Shown here one piece after another: positions 22,601 to 34,200 of a stretch of 64,000 nt of DNA. Where the stretch lies: assembly GCA_034620365.1 (NCBI GenBank), contig JAQGEQ010000263.1:372001-436000 (forward strand), read 5' to 3'. The position numbers and the translations under genes were made by a program. The notes beneath the pieces were generated by a model. That model was not told where the DNA came from, did no database searches, and saw nothing but the letters and a program-made list of their open reading frames with translations. How positions within the stretch are numbered: the first letter of the stretch is position 1; every line of letters starts with the position of its first letter. The DNA is from Pegea sp. RAD2-039 (Eukaryota; Chordata; Thaliacea; Salpida; Salpidae).

Positions 22601-24574
22601 ATTGGATTAAAGCATAAGGAAGGTCGGATACAAAACGAAAAGAAATCTATTATTCAAGACTACATTCTAAATGTAGTTCAACTAAAAGATGCACCACAAG
22701 ACCAGCTTGAAGATGAGGAAGTATTAGATGAAGAATATGATGAAGATGAAGAGAAATCTCTTCCTTTAGTGTGAGTTATTTAAAGATTTTTACTGTAACA
22801 CTACACTAAGTATCTTGATGTTTATCTGTGAATAACTTCTTGTTTATTAAAGTAATGTTGCACCTGTAAAACTCAAATTTTTATGGCAACTTCTACATTA
22901 ACCTATCTCTTTTAAAGGACAATTTGGAAAAGCTTTTACTAATGGGCAAATATTATTTTAAAAATAACCACTTTCAAACATAATTTAAAAGGTTTAGTTT
23001 CATTTATCTTCAATTAAATAAAGCTGACGTTGAAACTCTTTATACATTAGTAAACATTAAAACTATTTTGGATCATTTTGTGGTGTAAATTTGTAAAAAC
23101 TATGAAATAATATATTTCTTGATATGTATATTTTAATATTTAGCCAAGTATTATAGAATTATTGATATTTTACAATCATACTTATCCTTAAACAATTAAC
23201 TGTTAATTAACAAAAATAGTTTAGAGCTTCTGTCTCAGATGTGGAGATAGAGTATCTATATTTGTCATATTTGAACTCATAGAGACTGAAGCATAACATT
23301 TAGTTGTAAATTTCCAGTTCTTATAATACACTCTATGTTCTTCAAATAATTATATCTATGCTCTCTCTTATGAAGTTGACTTTTTTGTGATATTTTTTCA
23401 CTCAAAGCTTTTTATATATTTTATTCTAAATAACAGATGATTACTTAGTTGATTTCAACTTTGATAAATCAAATCCTTAAAATAAAAACTGATTGATCAG
23501 ATTTGAGCCAATATCAGAGGGAATACTAAAAAAGATAATAAGAAAAGGATTTGGAAGACCTCCACAAGTCGGTGACACTGTATCTCTTCACTGTATAGGT
23601 TATATTGATCAAAAGCCAAAAATTAAATTTTGGAACACACATGAACTGGGACAAAGAAGGTTCACATTTTCTGTTAAGAAGAAACAAGTTATCAAAGGTT
23701 TGAAGATCTTTTATACGTCATTATCAAATTCAGGTCTTATGCTCTATTATAGCAATAATGAATTAGCACTTTAACCGTTTTCCAATTAACCTAGTTGGAT
23801 TTAGATTGTTGAAATGTGTGTTAATGATAAATAAGGATTTATCTTCTTTAAACTGTTAGCACAAAAAATTGTGAGAAATATTAGTTTAATTGGACCAGAT
23901 AATAAAACACAGTTTGCATTTCATTATTAAACTAACATATTTCTTTGTAATATATTTCTTATTTTTTTATAAATAGGTTTTGATGAAGCTGCTGTATCCA
24001 TGAAACTCGGAGAATTAAGTCACTTTAAAATAGCTGCAAAAAAAGCTTATGGAAAATTTGGGTTTGAGGCATGGGAATATCCTTTTTAATCAATAATAAA
24101 GACTTGTAGTACTGCTAATAATTTAAAAAACTATGAAATAAGACGATTACGATGCCATACTTACCTAATTTTAGCTTGAAACAATGAAAAACTATAAATA
24201 GAAGCTTTATAATATCCTGTTGTTGTGCATTACAAAGTATTTATTTTATTTTCAATTACTTAAATGATAAAAAGTATTTTTTACAATTTCAATTTTGGGA
24301 TAAAATAAAAAAACGTTTTACAATTTTAATTTATCAGCATCATTTAATTTTAATTATCTTTAAGTTTTATTTAGATTTAATGAATAATTAAAATGTTTGT
24401 ATTTTTCAGTTCTATAAATTAAATAATGTCATTAGTTTAGATAAATCTTTGAAAAAAATTTGATGAACGTATAATTTTTTTCTTAACTCTAATTTTTTAT
24501 GAATTACTATCCCTCCTAACTCTAATCTTTATATGGAGTTTGAACTGGTTGATCTCAAAAGAAGAAGAAAATAA
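22601..24574 (+). CDS. FKBP-type peptidyl-prolyl isomerase, 5' end missing
   Basis: Four exons (22601-22770, 23501-23697, 23977-24076, 24508-24574) give 177 residues of a nuclear- or cytosol-type FKBP; the first exon is not found. An acidic stretch (EEVLDEEYDEDEE) precedes the isomerase fold: GILKKIIRKGFGRPP, GDTVSLHCIGYI, KIKFW, FTFSVKKKQVIKGFD, MKLGELSHFKI, AYGKFGFEAW, DIPPNSNLYMEFELVDL. The tail KRRRK could be a nuclear signal. Tyr, Phe, Val-Ile and the AYG tyrosine of the FK506 pocket are kept, but Asp37 (FKBP12 numbering) is Trp and Trp59 is Phe, so activity or drug binding may differ. The last exon joins in frame only if the intron is AT-AC. If that intron were ignored the protein would stop at AWEYPF and lack the last beta strand. 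Confidence 0.82.
24077..24507 (+). other. candidate U12-type AT-AC intron in the FKBP gene
   Basis: The 431-nt intron starts ATATCCTTTT, a perfect match to the U12 5' splice-site consensus. It carries TTTTCTTAAC (24477-24486), close to the U12 branch consensus TTCCTTAAC, about 21 nt before its terminal AC (24506-24507). Removing it yields AW-D-IPPN, exactly where FKBP families have AWxIPPN. No GT-AG choice gives that junction. Confidence 0.85.
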
Positions 24575-26255
24575 TAAAGAAGCTCTTACTGAGAATTCTT
24601 CAAAATGAAAAACGATTCCTAGTGAATCCAGTAAATAATATTTTCCGAAAAAGCTTTCTTTCTTTTATTTGAAACTATAGCTATACTTTTATCTTGTTTT
24701 AACTCACTTAATAACATATCGAACCATTTAGCTATTATTTCCATATAAATATTATTGAATTATTTTTTGATTTTTTTTTTCTGTACATTTATCAACTTTA
24801 TTAAATAGATCTTTTCAACTTCTTAATGTACTATTACTATTTAGTTATAAATCAAAATAATAAACTATACATAAATTATCAAAGAAATTATCGATAGAAC
24901 AGTTTACAGGATATCTATAAGAACAAACTTAAATTAAAGACTGATATCAACTAATAATATTTCTAAATTAGTTTAATTTTATATTTTTTACCTAGAAAAC
25001 GCTTTTCAAAACAACAAGACCCTAAAACACAATATTTTTAGATAAGAACTTTATTATGTGACTTGTCTTTAAACAAAAAGGTTTCTAGTAAGCTCTTTTG
25101 TGTAAGGTGCAATAAGTAGAAATATTTCTGTACTTGCTGCTATGAACAAAAGCAGAATGATGTTCTTTAAAATACACTTGGGGCCAATTAATAATGAAGA
25201 TCTTAAATTATTCATAATTGAACTCAGTGTTTGATCAGATTTATAAATAATCTCATTCGTTAATGGAAGAAATCATTAAAGTTGACAACGAAAGAGAAAG
25301 ATTATATTAAAGAGCGAAACTAAGAACTTTTATATTTTTCAATACACTCTTTTTTCGTAACCCAATCCATAATATTTTTATAAATAAAAAAGTTATAAAA
25401 ATGAATCAAGGTAAATCTTTATTAAATCTATATTCTAATGAGGGAATTATTATTGAATAAACAAATTATTTTCATCTTAAAAATGATGTCACAAAGTTTA
25501 AAAAAGTTCAAAAATCATTCATCAAGAAAGCTTTTCTTAGATGTAGCATAATTTCCTTTTACGAAATCCATTTCTGCAAGCTCAAGATTAAATCCTTATG
25601 TCCTAATATCGACGACGTTTTTCTCACCTGGTATTACTATTACAAATTATTAATGGTTTTTGTTATCTTAACTTCATAGAGTATTTTAAAGATTGCAATC
25701 TCCCATACGTCCTCAGAAGCTCTTTTTTGAAATTGAACCGCTCGACAACTTTAATAAAACACAGTAGAGTAACAGTTTTTAACAGGGTAACCAAGTTGTT
25801 TCATTAACAAGTGATATGTAACGCTGCCATTTTCTTCATTTATTTTGCTATTTTGATTCATAATTTATATTTTTTGTCATTTATATGTCTCTACAGTATT
25901 TTTATTATTTCTATGCTAACTTTAAATTAAGATACTTTGTTTTTACTACTGAAAATTTTGTTTTCGTTCATACTTGATTCTCATTAACTATAAGAACCGT
26001 TGAACTTGTAACTTGCAGCCACGCTGACATAAATAAATAAACAATGTTTCATATTGTATTGCTTTACTACAAATATTTGTTAATTTTTTATATTTTCATA
26101 AAGTAATCCAGAGTCCCACCACTTTAATTAGTCTAAGCGTGTTTTTCTCAATTCAGACTTTTAATTTTTATTTTTCCTGTTTAAATATGTTGCTGTTACA
26201 ATGCTATTTAAATTACAACACTTCTGTGAGAAGCAAAACTCTGAATTTAAAACCA
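24575..26255. other. intergenic, AT-rich
   Basis: No gene, RNA or repeat that I can support. Confidence 0.6.
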
Positions 26256-26260
26256 GAGTT

Positions 26261-26453
26261 GGAGCCCCGTAGGCAGTTTTTCACTGTACTCAGTGTAATT
26301 CTACCAGCTCCTGCGACACCAGCTGCATCAGTTCCATTCCGCTGAATAACCTGGCTGACGTGGAAAGTGCAATCCATAACTTCTGCCCTGGCACATATAT
26401 GCTACGCATATTTACATGCCTAACCGTTTAAGGCCAAGGCGGGTAAAAAAAAA
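26261..26453 (+). mobile_element. A-tailed SINE-like element, copy 1
   Basis: A GC-richer island of about 190 bp ends in a run of A (GGCGGGTAAAAAAAAA). It shares long blocks with an inverted copy at 37787-37985, including TAACCTGGCTGACGTGGA, AGCTGCATCAGT, TTCTGnCCTGG and ACCGTT. The 3' A-tail and two diverged dispersed copies indicate retroposition by an unseen LINE. No tRNA-like A/B boxes are obvious, so its promoter origin is unclear. No target-site duplication was confirmed. Confidence 0.7.
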
Positions 26454-28209
26454 TAATGCTGATTTTATGCTAAGTAAGCCGATTTTTTGATTACTAAAGC
26501 ATTTCTGCTAATTAATTTTTCAATTTTTAATTATTGTTTGTTCTATGCAAGCTTGTCTTTAAGCTTTATATAGTTTTACAGTATTTAAGGAGGTATGACT
26601 TTTGTAAAAATGAGCTGTATGCTAATTACAAAACTTGTGCATGATTATTTAGGTTTTAATACTAAAAAACAATGTTTAATCTTATTCATATGTATGATTT
26701 TAACAACAAACTGTCAATAATTTTATTATTTTGATCTAGTATTGATGGCTTTTAACATGACGTAAAATTGCGACTGAAAACTTTATATATTTATTTATTT
26801 ATTACAAATAATTTATTTATTTATTACATATATATAGAGCTCTTTAGTAAATATAGATTTATCGGCTTATTTTGTTTATGAAATTTTATTGTGCATATAG
26901 TCCGTGTATTATCTTAGGTTATTTATAAAGTTCTTTAGTTTATAATATAGCCTTTTTTTATTTTTATCATAATCTTATTACTCTAGTATCTCAATTTTTT
27001 TGTGGACTTGTTTTTATACTGTTATACTAGAGGCTATTTATAATTAAAACTGTTAACAGTTAATGAACAATTAGTTAACTTAGTAATAACAATTGCTAAT
27101 TAATAAGAAGTATAAGATAACTAAGATAAAATGCTCTTGGCTTTTTATGCAATATTGTTGAAGCTACGGTTTCTTGATCAACCTAAGCCGTTGTTTTCAT
27201 TACTATTTTAACCATACTTTATTATAATTAAAGATATTAAGTTTATAATCGAATTTAAATTAACTAAATGCGACAAAATGACGTGTCACAAAAATGACGT
27301 TTTTCAAAAAGTATTATTATTAAATGAGTAGTTGTGAATCTTACAAAGACATGGGTTCTATTTATATTGAGAGTTTGCTTTTAGCTAGGCTTACGGCCTC
27401 TCTAACTCTTCGACTATTTCTGTAATTGATTATTTTTTTGAAGTTTTATAAGTGATGTTTAGATATCATGTTTGCTTTATTTTAGCAAATGTTTGTTTAC
27501 TTTAGCATCACGAAAGTTATGTAAACTTGGCGACATTACTTTTCTGCATATATTACATCTTTTAAGTTAAATAATAAAAATTATTTCAACTATTTCCATT
27601 ATTTTCTTATTTATGCTACTATTTGTATAAATAATTTATGATACTTTACAAAAAATAGATTTTGTAATTTTTTATACATTTTGTATTGAGTTTAAAGAAA
27701 AATTTACCAACTTAAAATATGTTTTCTTGGAATAGTCCATATTTATAAATAGTATTTAATAACTTTATATTTAAACTTGTTTTTTTCTATTTGCATTTAA
27801 ATAAAATATTTTATACTTGGTTTAGAATGATATGCAAAAAGTATTTTGATATGAATAAGTATCTTATAAACTTTTATAATTTGTTCATTACCTAAATAGC
27901 TTCAGTCATTTTCAATTATTTCATTTTTAAAGTTAAATTATTATTATAGATTTACCATTATCTATAAAAGCATTAAGCAATATAAGTATTATTGAATTAT
28001 TTGTTCGATTTTTATATATTTTATCTCTATATAATTTTATATACTTTTGATTTTTGTAAGCTCAAATATCTTTTATAAAAAAAATTTCTATCTAAATGAA
28101 TTTATTAGCAGATTCAGTTTTTATAGTTAGTTGGTTTCACTCATAAATATTTTTTAGAAATAATTTTCTTTTCAAAAAACCTTTTAATGTATTAATCTTT
28201 ACTTTTAAG
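26454..28209. other. intergenic, AT-rich
   Basis: No supportable exon. ATTT/TTTA simple repeats occur at about 26790-26830. A strong acceptor ends at 28209, just before the next gene. Confidence 0.6.
28190..28209 (+). other. splice acceptor 15 nt before the next start codon
   Basis: ATCTTTACTTTTAAG ends at 28209 and the ATG is at 28225. Like the cyclin Q leader, this could be a trans-splice site or the end of a 5' UTR intron. Confidence 0.45.
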
Positions 28210-28224
28210 GTTTTATATTTCAAA

Positions 28225-31200
28225 ATGAATAATTCATCCAGACCTTTCAATGGACCATATGGACCAAAGCCTAATCAAAACTTCCCCAGGCTTCCCCACT
28301 TTACAAATAAACCACGTGAGGATATAAACCACAATTTTAGAGTGAAATCGCCATATGCGTTTCCTCAACAACTGCCTAGTATCGTGAGACCGCCTGTAAG
28401 AACCCCAACATTTATACCAACTGGTAGGCTGCTAGGTGTTAATGATTTAAGAGCTAATCCAGAATTACCTCAATATTTTCAATATCCTGAACACCCAGCC
28501 ACTGAAATTAAGAATTTATATCGACTTCAACCCCAGCAAATGAACCCTGCTTATAAAGTTACCCGTGGACCAGTACCTAGGACATTTCAGGTTAAATTGT
28601 CCCAACATTTTTGATATTATTTTGTTAATTGAGTTTTTTTTAGGTTATTGGAGATTTATCCAATACTTCTTTTAAGCCTCAAAATATGACTAGAGGTAAT
28701 GTTTTGTTTATATCATTGATTTTGAGTAGCTTTTATTATAAATTGTAAATAATCTAGTTTTTGAAGTATCTATAAATGGTTTTATTGGTTCTAGATGAAA
28801 GTTCTGACGATGACGAATCAGTAGTTATAGAAAAAGGTGAACCACTAAAAAGAACTCGTTTAATAATATTTATATTAAATAATAAAAGTTAAAAATTGTA
28901 AATTTATTATAAAGTTTTTTTCAGAAAAATCATTTTATTTTCTGCTTGATATTTTTTCAATTGAGAAAAAGGAGAGATTATTAAAGATTATTATTATTTA
29001 GTTGTAGATAAAACTGTTACTCGGATTGATGATGATTTATCAATTGTAGCAACAGTACAACCGAATGTACTTCCTCATTTGCGGCAAAACTGTTCTCAAT
29101 ATAACTTCATGTGAGCTTTTTACTGTCACTTTTGATTTATTTATTGTTTTAGTTACAATTTTTTTACAACAATTTGAGTTCTACAAAATTTTAAAAGTGA
29201 TTTTTTATTTATATTTTTTCTAGATATACTGCTTCTGTTAATAGCAAAGCTGAACATTTGAATCTCAAAAAATGTCCGAAATGTTTTTGCTATGTTTGTG
29301 ATGTAAGCTCTGATATGGTAAGACTTTTTAAACTACATTTTTTCAGTTTAATTTTTGCAATCCTTCATATTTCAGCTTTTGATATATTTTTAAACTTTTA
29401 GTGTAGATTTTGGGACAATCCAAAAGTTCCTCACTGTAATGCTCACAATAAAGCTAATCATTGGAAAGCTCGACGTAATTTGAAGCCTACAAAACTTATG
29501 GAAACTTTCCCATCTCTTATGAATCAAGCTAATTTCAAAGAATCAGGTTTATCATTAGAAATTAGAATCAAGCAACTTGATGTGGATTTTTATCTGAAAT
29601 ATTTCATTTTGATGACAGAAAAAATCATTGAAAATTATATCATCTCTATCCGCAAACTCTACTTCGACTACAAAGATGGAGCCTCTTGTCCTGCTTCAGA
29701 AGTTCCTTGTAATTGTTTCTGTCATGTCGCAACCGCTTGTGATTCTTATCTAACATGCCTTCAGTGTAAAGCCGTTCATGCAGCCAAGAAAGCATTCGAG
29801 TAAGTAAAGCTTCTATGATAGTAAATACCTTTTTCGTCTGCTAGAAATACTAACCATCCTTTACTTTATCACAAGATGTCTCTTAGATAAGTTTAGTACA
29901 CCACGTGGCTTTTTTACAAGTCAAGGAGCTAAATCGAAAACTGTTTATTTAGCTTTTATGTTTGAACAACCGACTTAAGTTTTCAAATAATTCTAATTAA
30001 CTGAACTAAATACAAGTTTACTGATGTTGATTATTACTAATTTAACAGCTATGAACCTGTATTGAGAGAAATAGAAAGAGTTTCCTTGGATATTTTAGAT
30101 GTTTTAGCTCAAGACCCAGTAGCAGCAATGGTTGCTTATGAATCTTATATATCAGAACTATGTACCCACCGACCTTGTGACTTCAACCACGTGACGTGAG
30201 CACAAACTAATCAATTATTTGTTCATCTTTAAAAATTCTTTCTCTTATTGAAGGCGAAGACATTCACATCCATTTAAAGACTCACAATGCAATACTCCTG
30301 AACTGATTGATACTTATATAACGCCTAAACTTATTCTGTTATTTACCATGTATGAGGTTGGTCCTCATTTTATAAGTGCTTACAACACAAGTATTGCCAC
30401 CTCACTAAAACCACTTCAATTACCTGATCTGATGGCGAGGTAATTTTGCTTTTTTTATATTTTGTTGAAGTTCTTTTAATAATTTCTATTCTTAATTTTA
30501 TTTAATTGAAGTTTTTATAAATTATTTTCTGAAATTTTTCACAATTTTTATTACAACTCTTATTCTTTGAAAATTGAAATAATTTCAGATAATTTGCAAA
30601 ATTCTTATTTAGATTTTTGATTTACTCGTTTCTAAGATCAGCAATTTGTAAAATGAATGAATAGATTGTTTCTACTTTTTTCTATTTTTCTTTTCTTAGC
30701 TATATATAGAAGTTGAATATTATTTTAATCTTTTAGTGGAATTAAATGTTTAGATTTTTTTACTAAGATTTTGTTTGTACCATCAGACATTTTAATAATT
30801 TCATCTTCTACTTTTAGACATTATTTTCATTTACAAGTTTGTAATTTAAACAATAGTAACTTACATCTAAAGTTGATACTTTCAAAAGTTTAATACAAAT
30901 ACAAGCACTTTATCAAACTTAAACTTTCATCAAAAATATTTTTGTTATTTTTGAAGTTAAGCTTCTTGTACTTATCACTTGCTTCTTCATCAGATAACTT
31001 TCATTTGTTTTGAAAATTTTCTATTTGATTTGATATATTGATGGCTACCATATCCTCTATATATTCCGTTTTATATAAGTATTTTTCAAATTGTGATATT
31101 TATCTTTCTGCTCATATTCTTTTGTTTTTGTTTGCTATAAGAGCTAAAGAATTTTTCATTTGCAGCCATGCGTTAAGTAAAATAAATAAACAAATACAAT

Positions 31201-34200
31201 TTATAAAACTTAATTGTTTTTCTTCAAATTTGTTGCTTTTTTTTTCAAGTTTTATCAGTTTTTGGTCAAATTGCAAAAATTATTTCAAATCTCAAAACTG
31301 AAAAACTTTTTCAACAGTTTTCATCAGATGAGACATTGGCACAACAAGTTGCTCCGATGTGTCATGGATGGAACTAACTCCGCAGGACATTTTCGGAATG
31401 GTGATGTCCTATCAGAAACCATAGATGTCATCAGAGTCCGTATTTCAAAGTTAAAACGAGATAAAAAGTTAGTTGAAGTCAACATCAAGAAGTTTTCTAA
31501 ACAAATACTTTGTAGCTATCTTGGATTAAGTAGATATCTCACTTGTGTAACAGTCCGACCTACTTCTATCAAAATCAAAGATGATATTTGGACTGGGAAT
31601 TATCTAAAGTAATTTACTTCATGGCTTCCTCAGTATTTATTTCAATTTCTTCTCTTGTTAGAGTCTTTTTAGAAAAACAACTTTTATTATCTATGGCTTG
31701 TGCTGGAAGGTTCCGTGATTTGTGTAGAAGATTCGATACAAGTAGTATATATCAGTTAACAAAAATGTCTGTCGAATTTGCTCTACTAATTTTCCCTCTT
31801 ATGGTTGGACAACCTAATAACAAAAAAGAATTTTTTGATCCTTTTCTATTTAATGGTTAGTAACTTTTACTATTTGAAATTAGCTTCTTGAATTCCACAA
31901 AAATTTTAATGAAATTTTAGTTTTCATTCATAAATTTGTTCCATCTCTGTTCAGGTCTTACTCTACCAAAAAGTTGTCAGGAAGTGTTGATGAGTTCTAA
32001 ATATCTTCCAACTAAACAAGCAGAACTTGAAGGAAGAAATGAGACTGTCATGTGTTTATTCTTCCATATTTGTACAGAAAGCAATTCACAGTTAGCAGTT
32101 AGCCCAGAGTTTCATGTGTGGTTTGTTAGATGGTGTAATCAAACACGATATGAAAAAAGAAATGAATGCATTCGATTGTGGTTGGATGATTCTTCAAGAT
32201 TATTGCATAATGCAAAAAGTAGAGTTGAATTCAACACCTACCTCAGTTTTTTCCAACAAGCATATGACAGAGATCCAGCAGCTAAAGTTTTTACAGCTAG
32301 TCTTGCTCTTTTGACATATGCAACTAGAGTTGATATTGATGAGGTTATGTTGGAACAAATCATTCGTGCTTATGAAGTAAATTATTTCAATTTCATCAAA
32401 TTAAAAGTTTTAAAAATAATTTCTTAAAATTCCAACATCTTCAAAACATCAACAAATCATCAGGACCTCTTTTTACTCTAGAATAATCCCTGGGGTCTCT
32501 TCTATTTGTTCACACAATCTCGAATCATTGGTTTCAAACTCCCTCTGCTAATCAAGTGGTTTACTCTCTACTTTTCCAAATCCAAAGTGATTGCTTTAAA
32601 CGTTCTGACTTTGGAAACTATAGATCAGTAAGTAGCAGCTTTTCCACTTCATATTCTCATTCTTCTATTTTTCCAGTTTGATTCACAACTTTTCAATTCC
32701 TGATATCTTTGAGTTTCTGAAGGTGATTATTAAACCAGGATGGATAAAATCTTATGCTCATCGTCAGATGGTCTTTAACACCATTCCAGCTTTTGCTCAG
32801 AGGTCAATTTCTCTTAATTCTAAACTTTCATCTCAATTTTGTCGTTTGGTTTCATCAGACTCGCTCAGTCCTGTTACCCTGGATCTCCAGAAGGCAAATG
32901 GCTATCTGATTGCATTATTAATGAATTCATCAACTCCAAAAACGTAACTTTCCTTTCACTTTGATTATTTCATTCAATTTATCGATTTCTTCCTCCATAC
33001 GAAAGCTGTAACTGAATCTTCATCATTTAGGTTGACTCTGCTTTCAATGGAAGTTGCTTGTTGTTATCAAGAGCAGCTTGTTTAGTTGATTCTCTAAAAC
33101 ATTTTGAAACTTTCAACAAATTTGTTCCTGCTTCTCATATGAGTAAAAAAACTTTAATAGAAAGTGTACTTCGAACATACATTGAGTTTTTGGAAGCGTA
33201 AGTGACTTCATTGAATCATCAATTATCATCTGATCCTGTTGATTTCAGAGATAAACTCTCCATCGCAAATTGCACCACACTCTTAGAGATCACTTGCAAA
33301 CATGACTTCCCAAAGATCGTTCGTGACTTTTTCGAGATACTAGTTGAAAGACACGAATGTTACGATGCAATTACACCAACTGCACTAACCAAAGTAACTG
33401 GTTTGTCGCCACTCGAAAATTATTTGTTATTTTGATGTTATTTTCCAGTTTTATGAAATCTTAAAAAAAGATGAAAACTTCTCGAATCTTTTTTTCAATC
33501 TCGAAGGATCAAAGAGTCTTATTTCACGCTTGGTTGCACAAGAGTCTCTCACCTGGTTGATATGTGCGCGTTGTGCTGTTAAAGTTGGTTTGAATTTCAC
33601 CTTCAAATTGATATTCTAATCAATTCATCAACTTGTAGATGTCGATTCATTGGGTAGCTCTCTGGGAACGTTTTAGTGAAATTAAATTGGAGGGATTATT
33701 CGACTGTATCTGTGAAACGATGCTTGATCAGTTTGGAGAAGTAACTCGACTTTTTTACTTTCAACTTTTAATGAAGCTTTAATTTCAAGTGGATGGGACA
33801 GATCAACCTAGGCGACAAAAGTGATGAAAATCGGATTATTGGTTGTCTTTCGATCTTCTGCGAGAACTTGTGTTCAATGATACGGAAATATTGTTGTAAT
33901 TTCAACTCGACAGCAAATAAGTTGCTTGCAATCAGTCACAAGATTTCTCATGATGAAGTCCGAAGGTAAATTCAAATTCTTCTCAACTGAAAACTGATGA
34001 TTTTTTTCGCAGTTTCTATTCAAAGATGATTATGAACTGTTTTACGGACCGCACACTAACTCCTTCGTTGGCACACAAACAGTCCAGTCCTGTCCAATTT
34101 CCATCTGTGGCTAATAAAGCAACTGGTCAGTCACCAGCTGCTGCTACAGCTTCAGTAAATAAACAAGCCGCGACATCTAAAAGTCGTGGTGACAACAAAC

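Noticed and set aside
26139..26345. 68-codon plus-strand frame
   Set aside because: It runs across the boundary of the SINE-like element and shows no coding pattern.
31038..31310. Open plus-strand frames within the 878-nt intron of the large gene
   Set aside because: Phe/Ser/Leu-rich with no domain; the flanking exons join in phase across it.
32803..32943. Reading exon 13 straight through to 32943
   Set aside because: The frame is open, but its phase does not fit the next exon. A 56-nt intron (32803-32858) puts the sequence into a frame that continues correctly.
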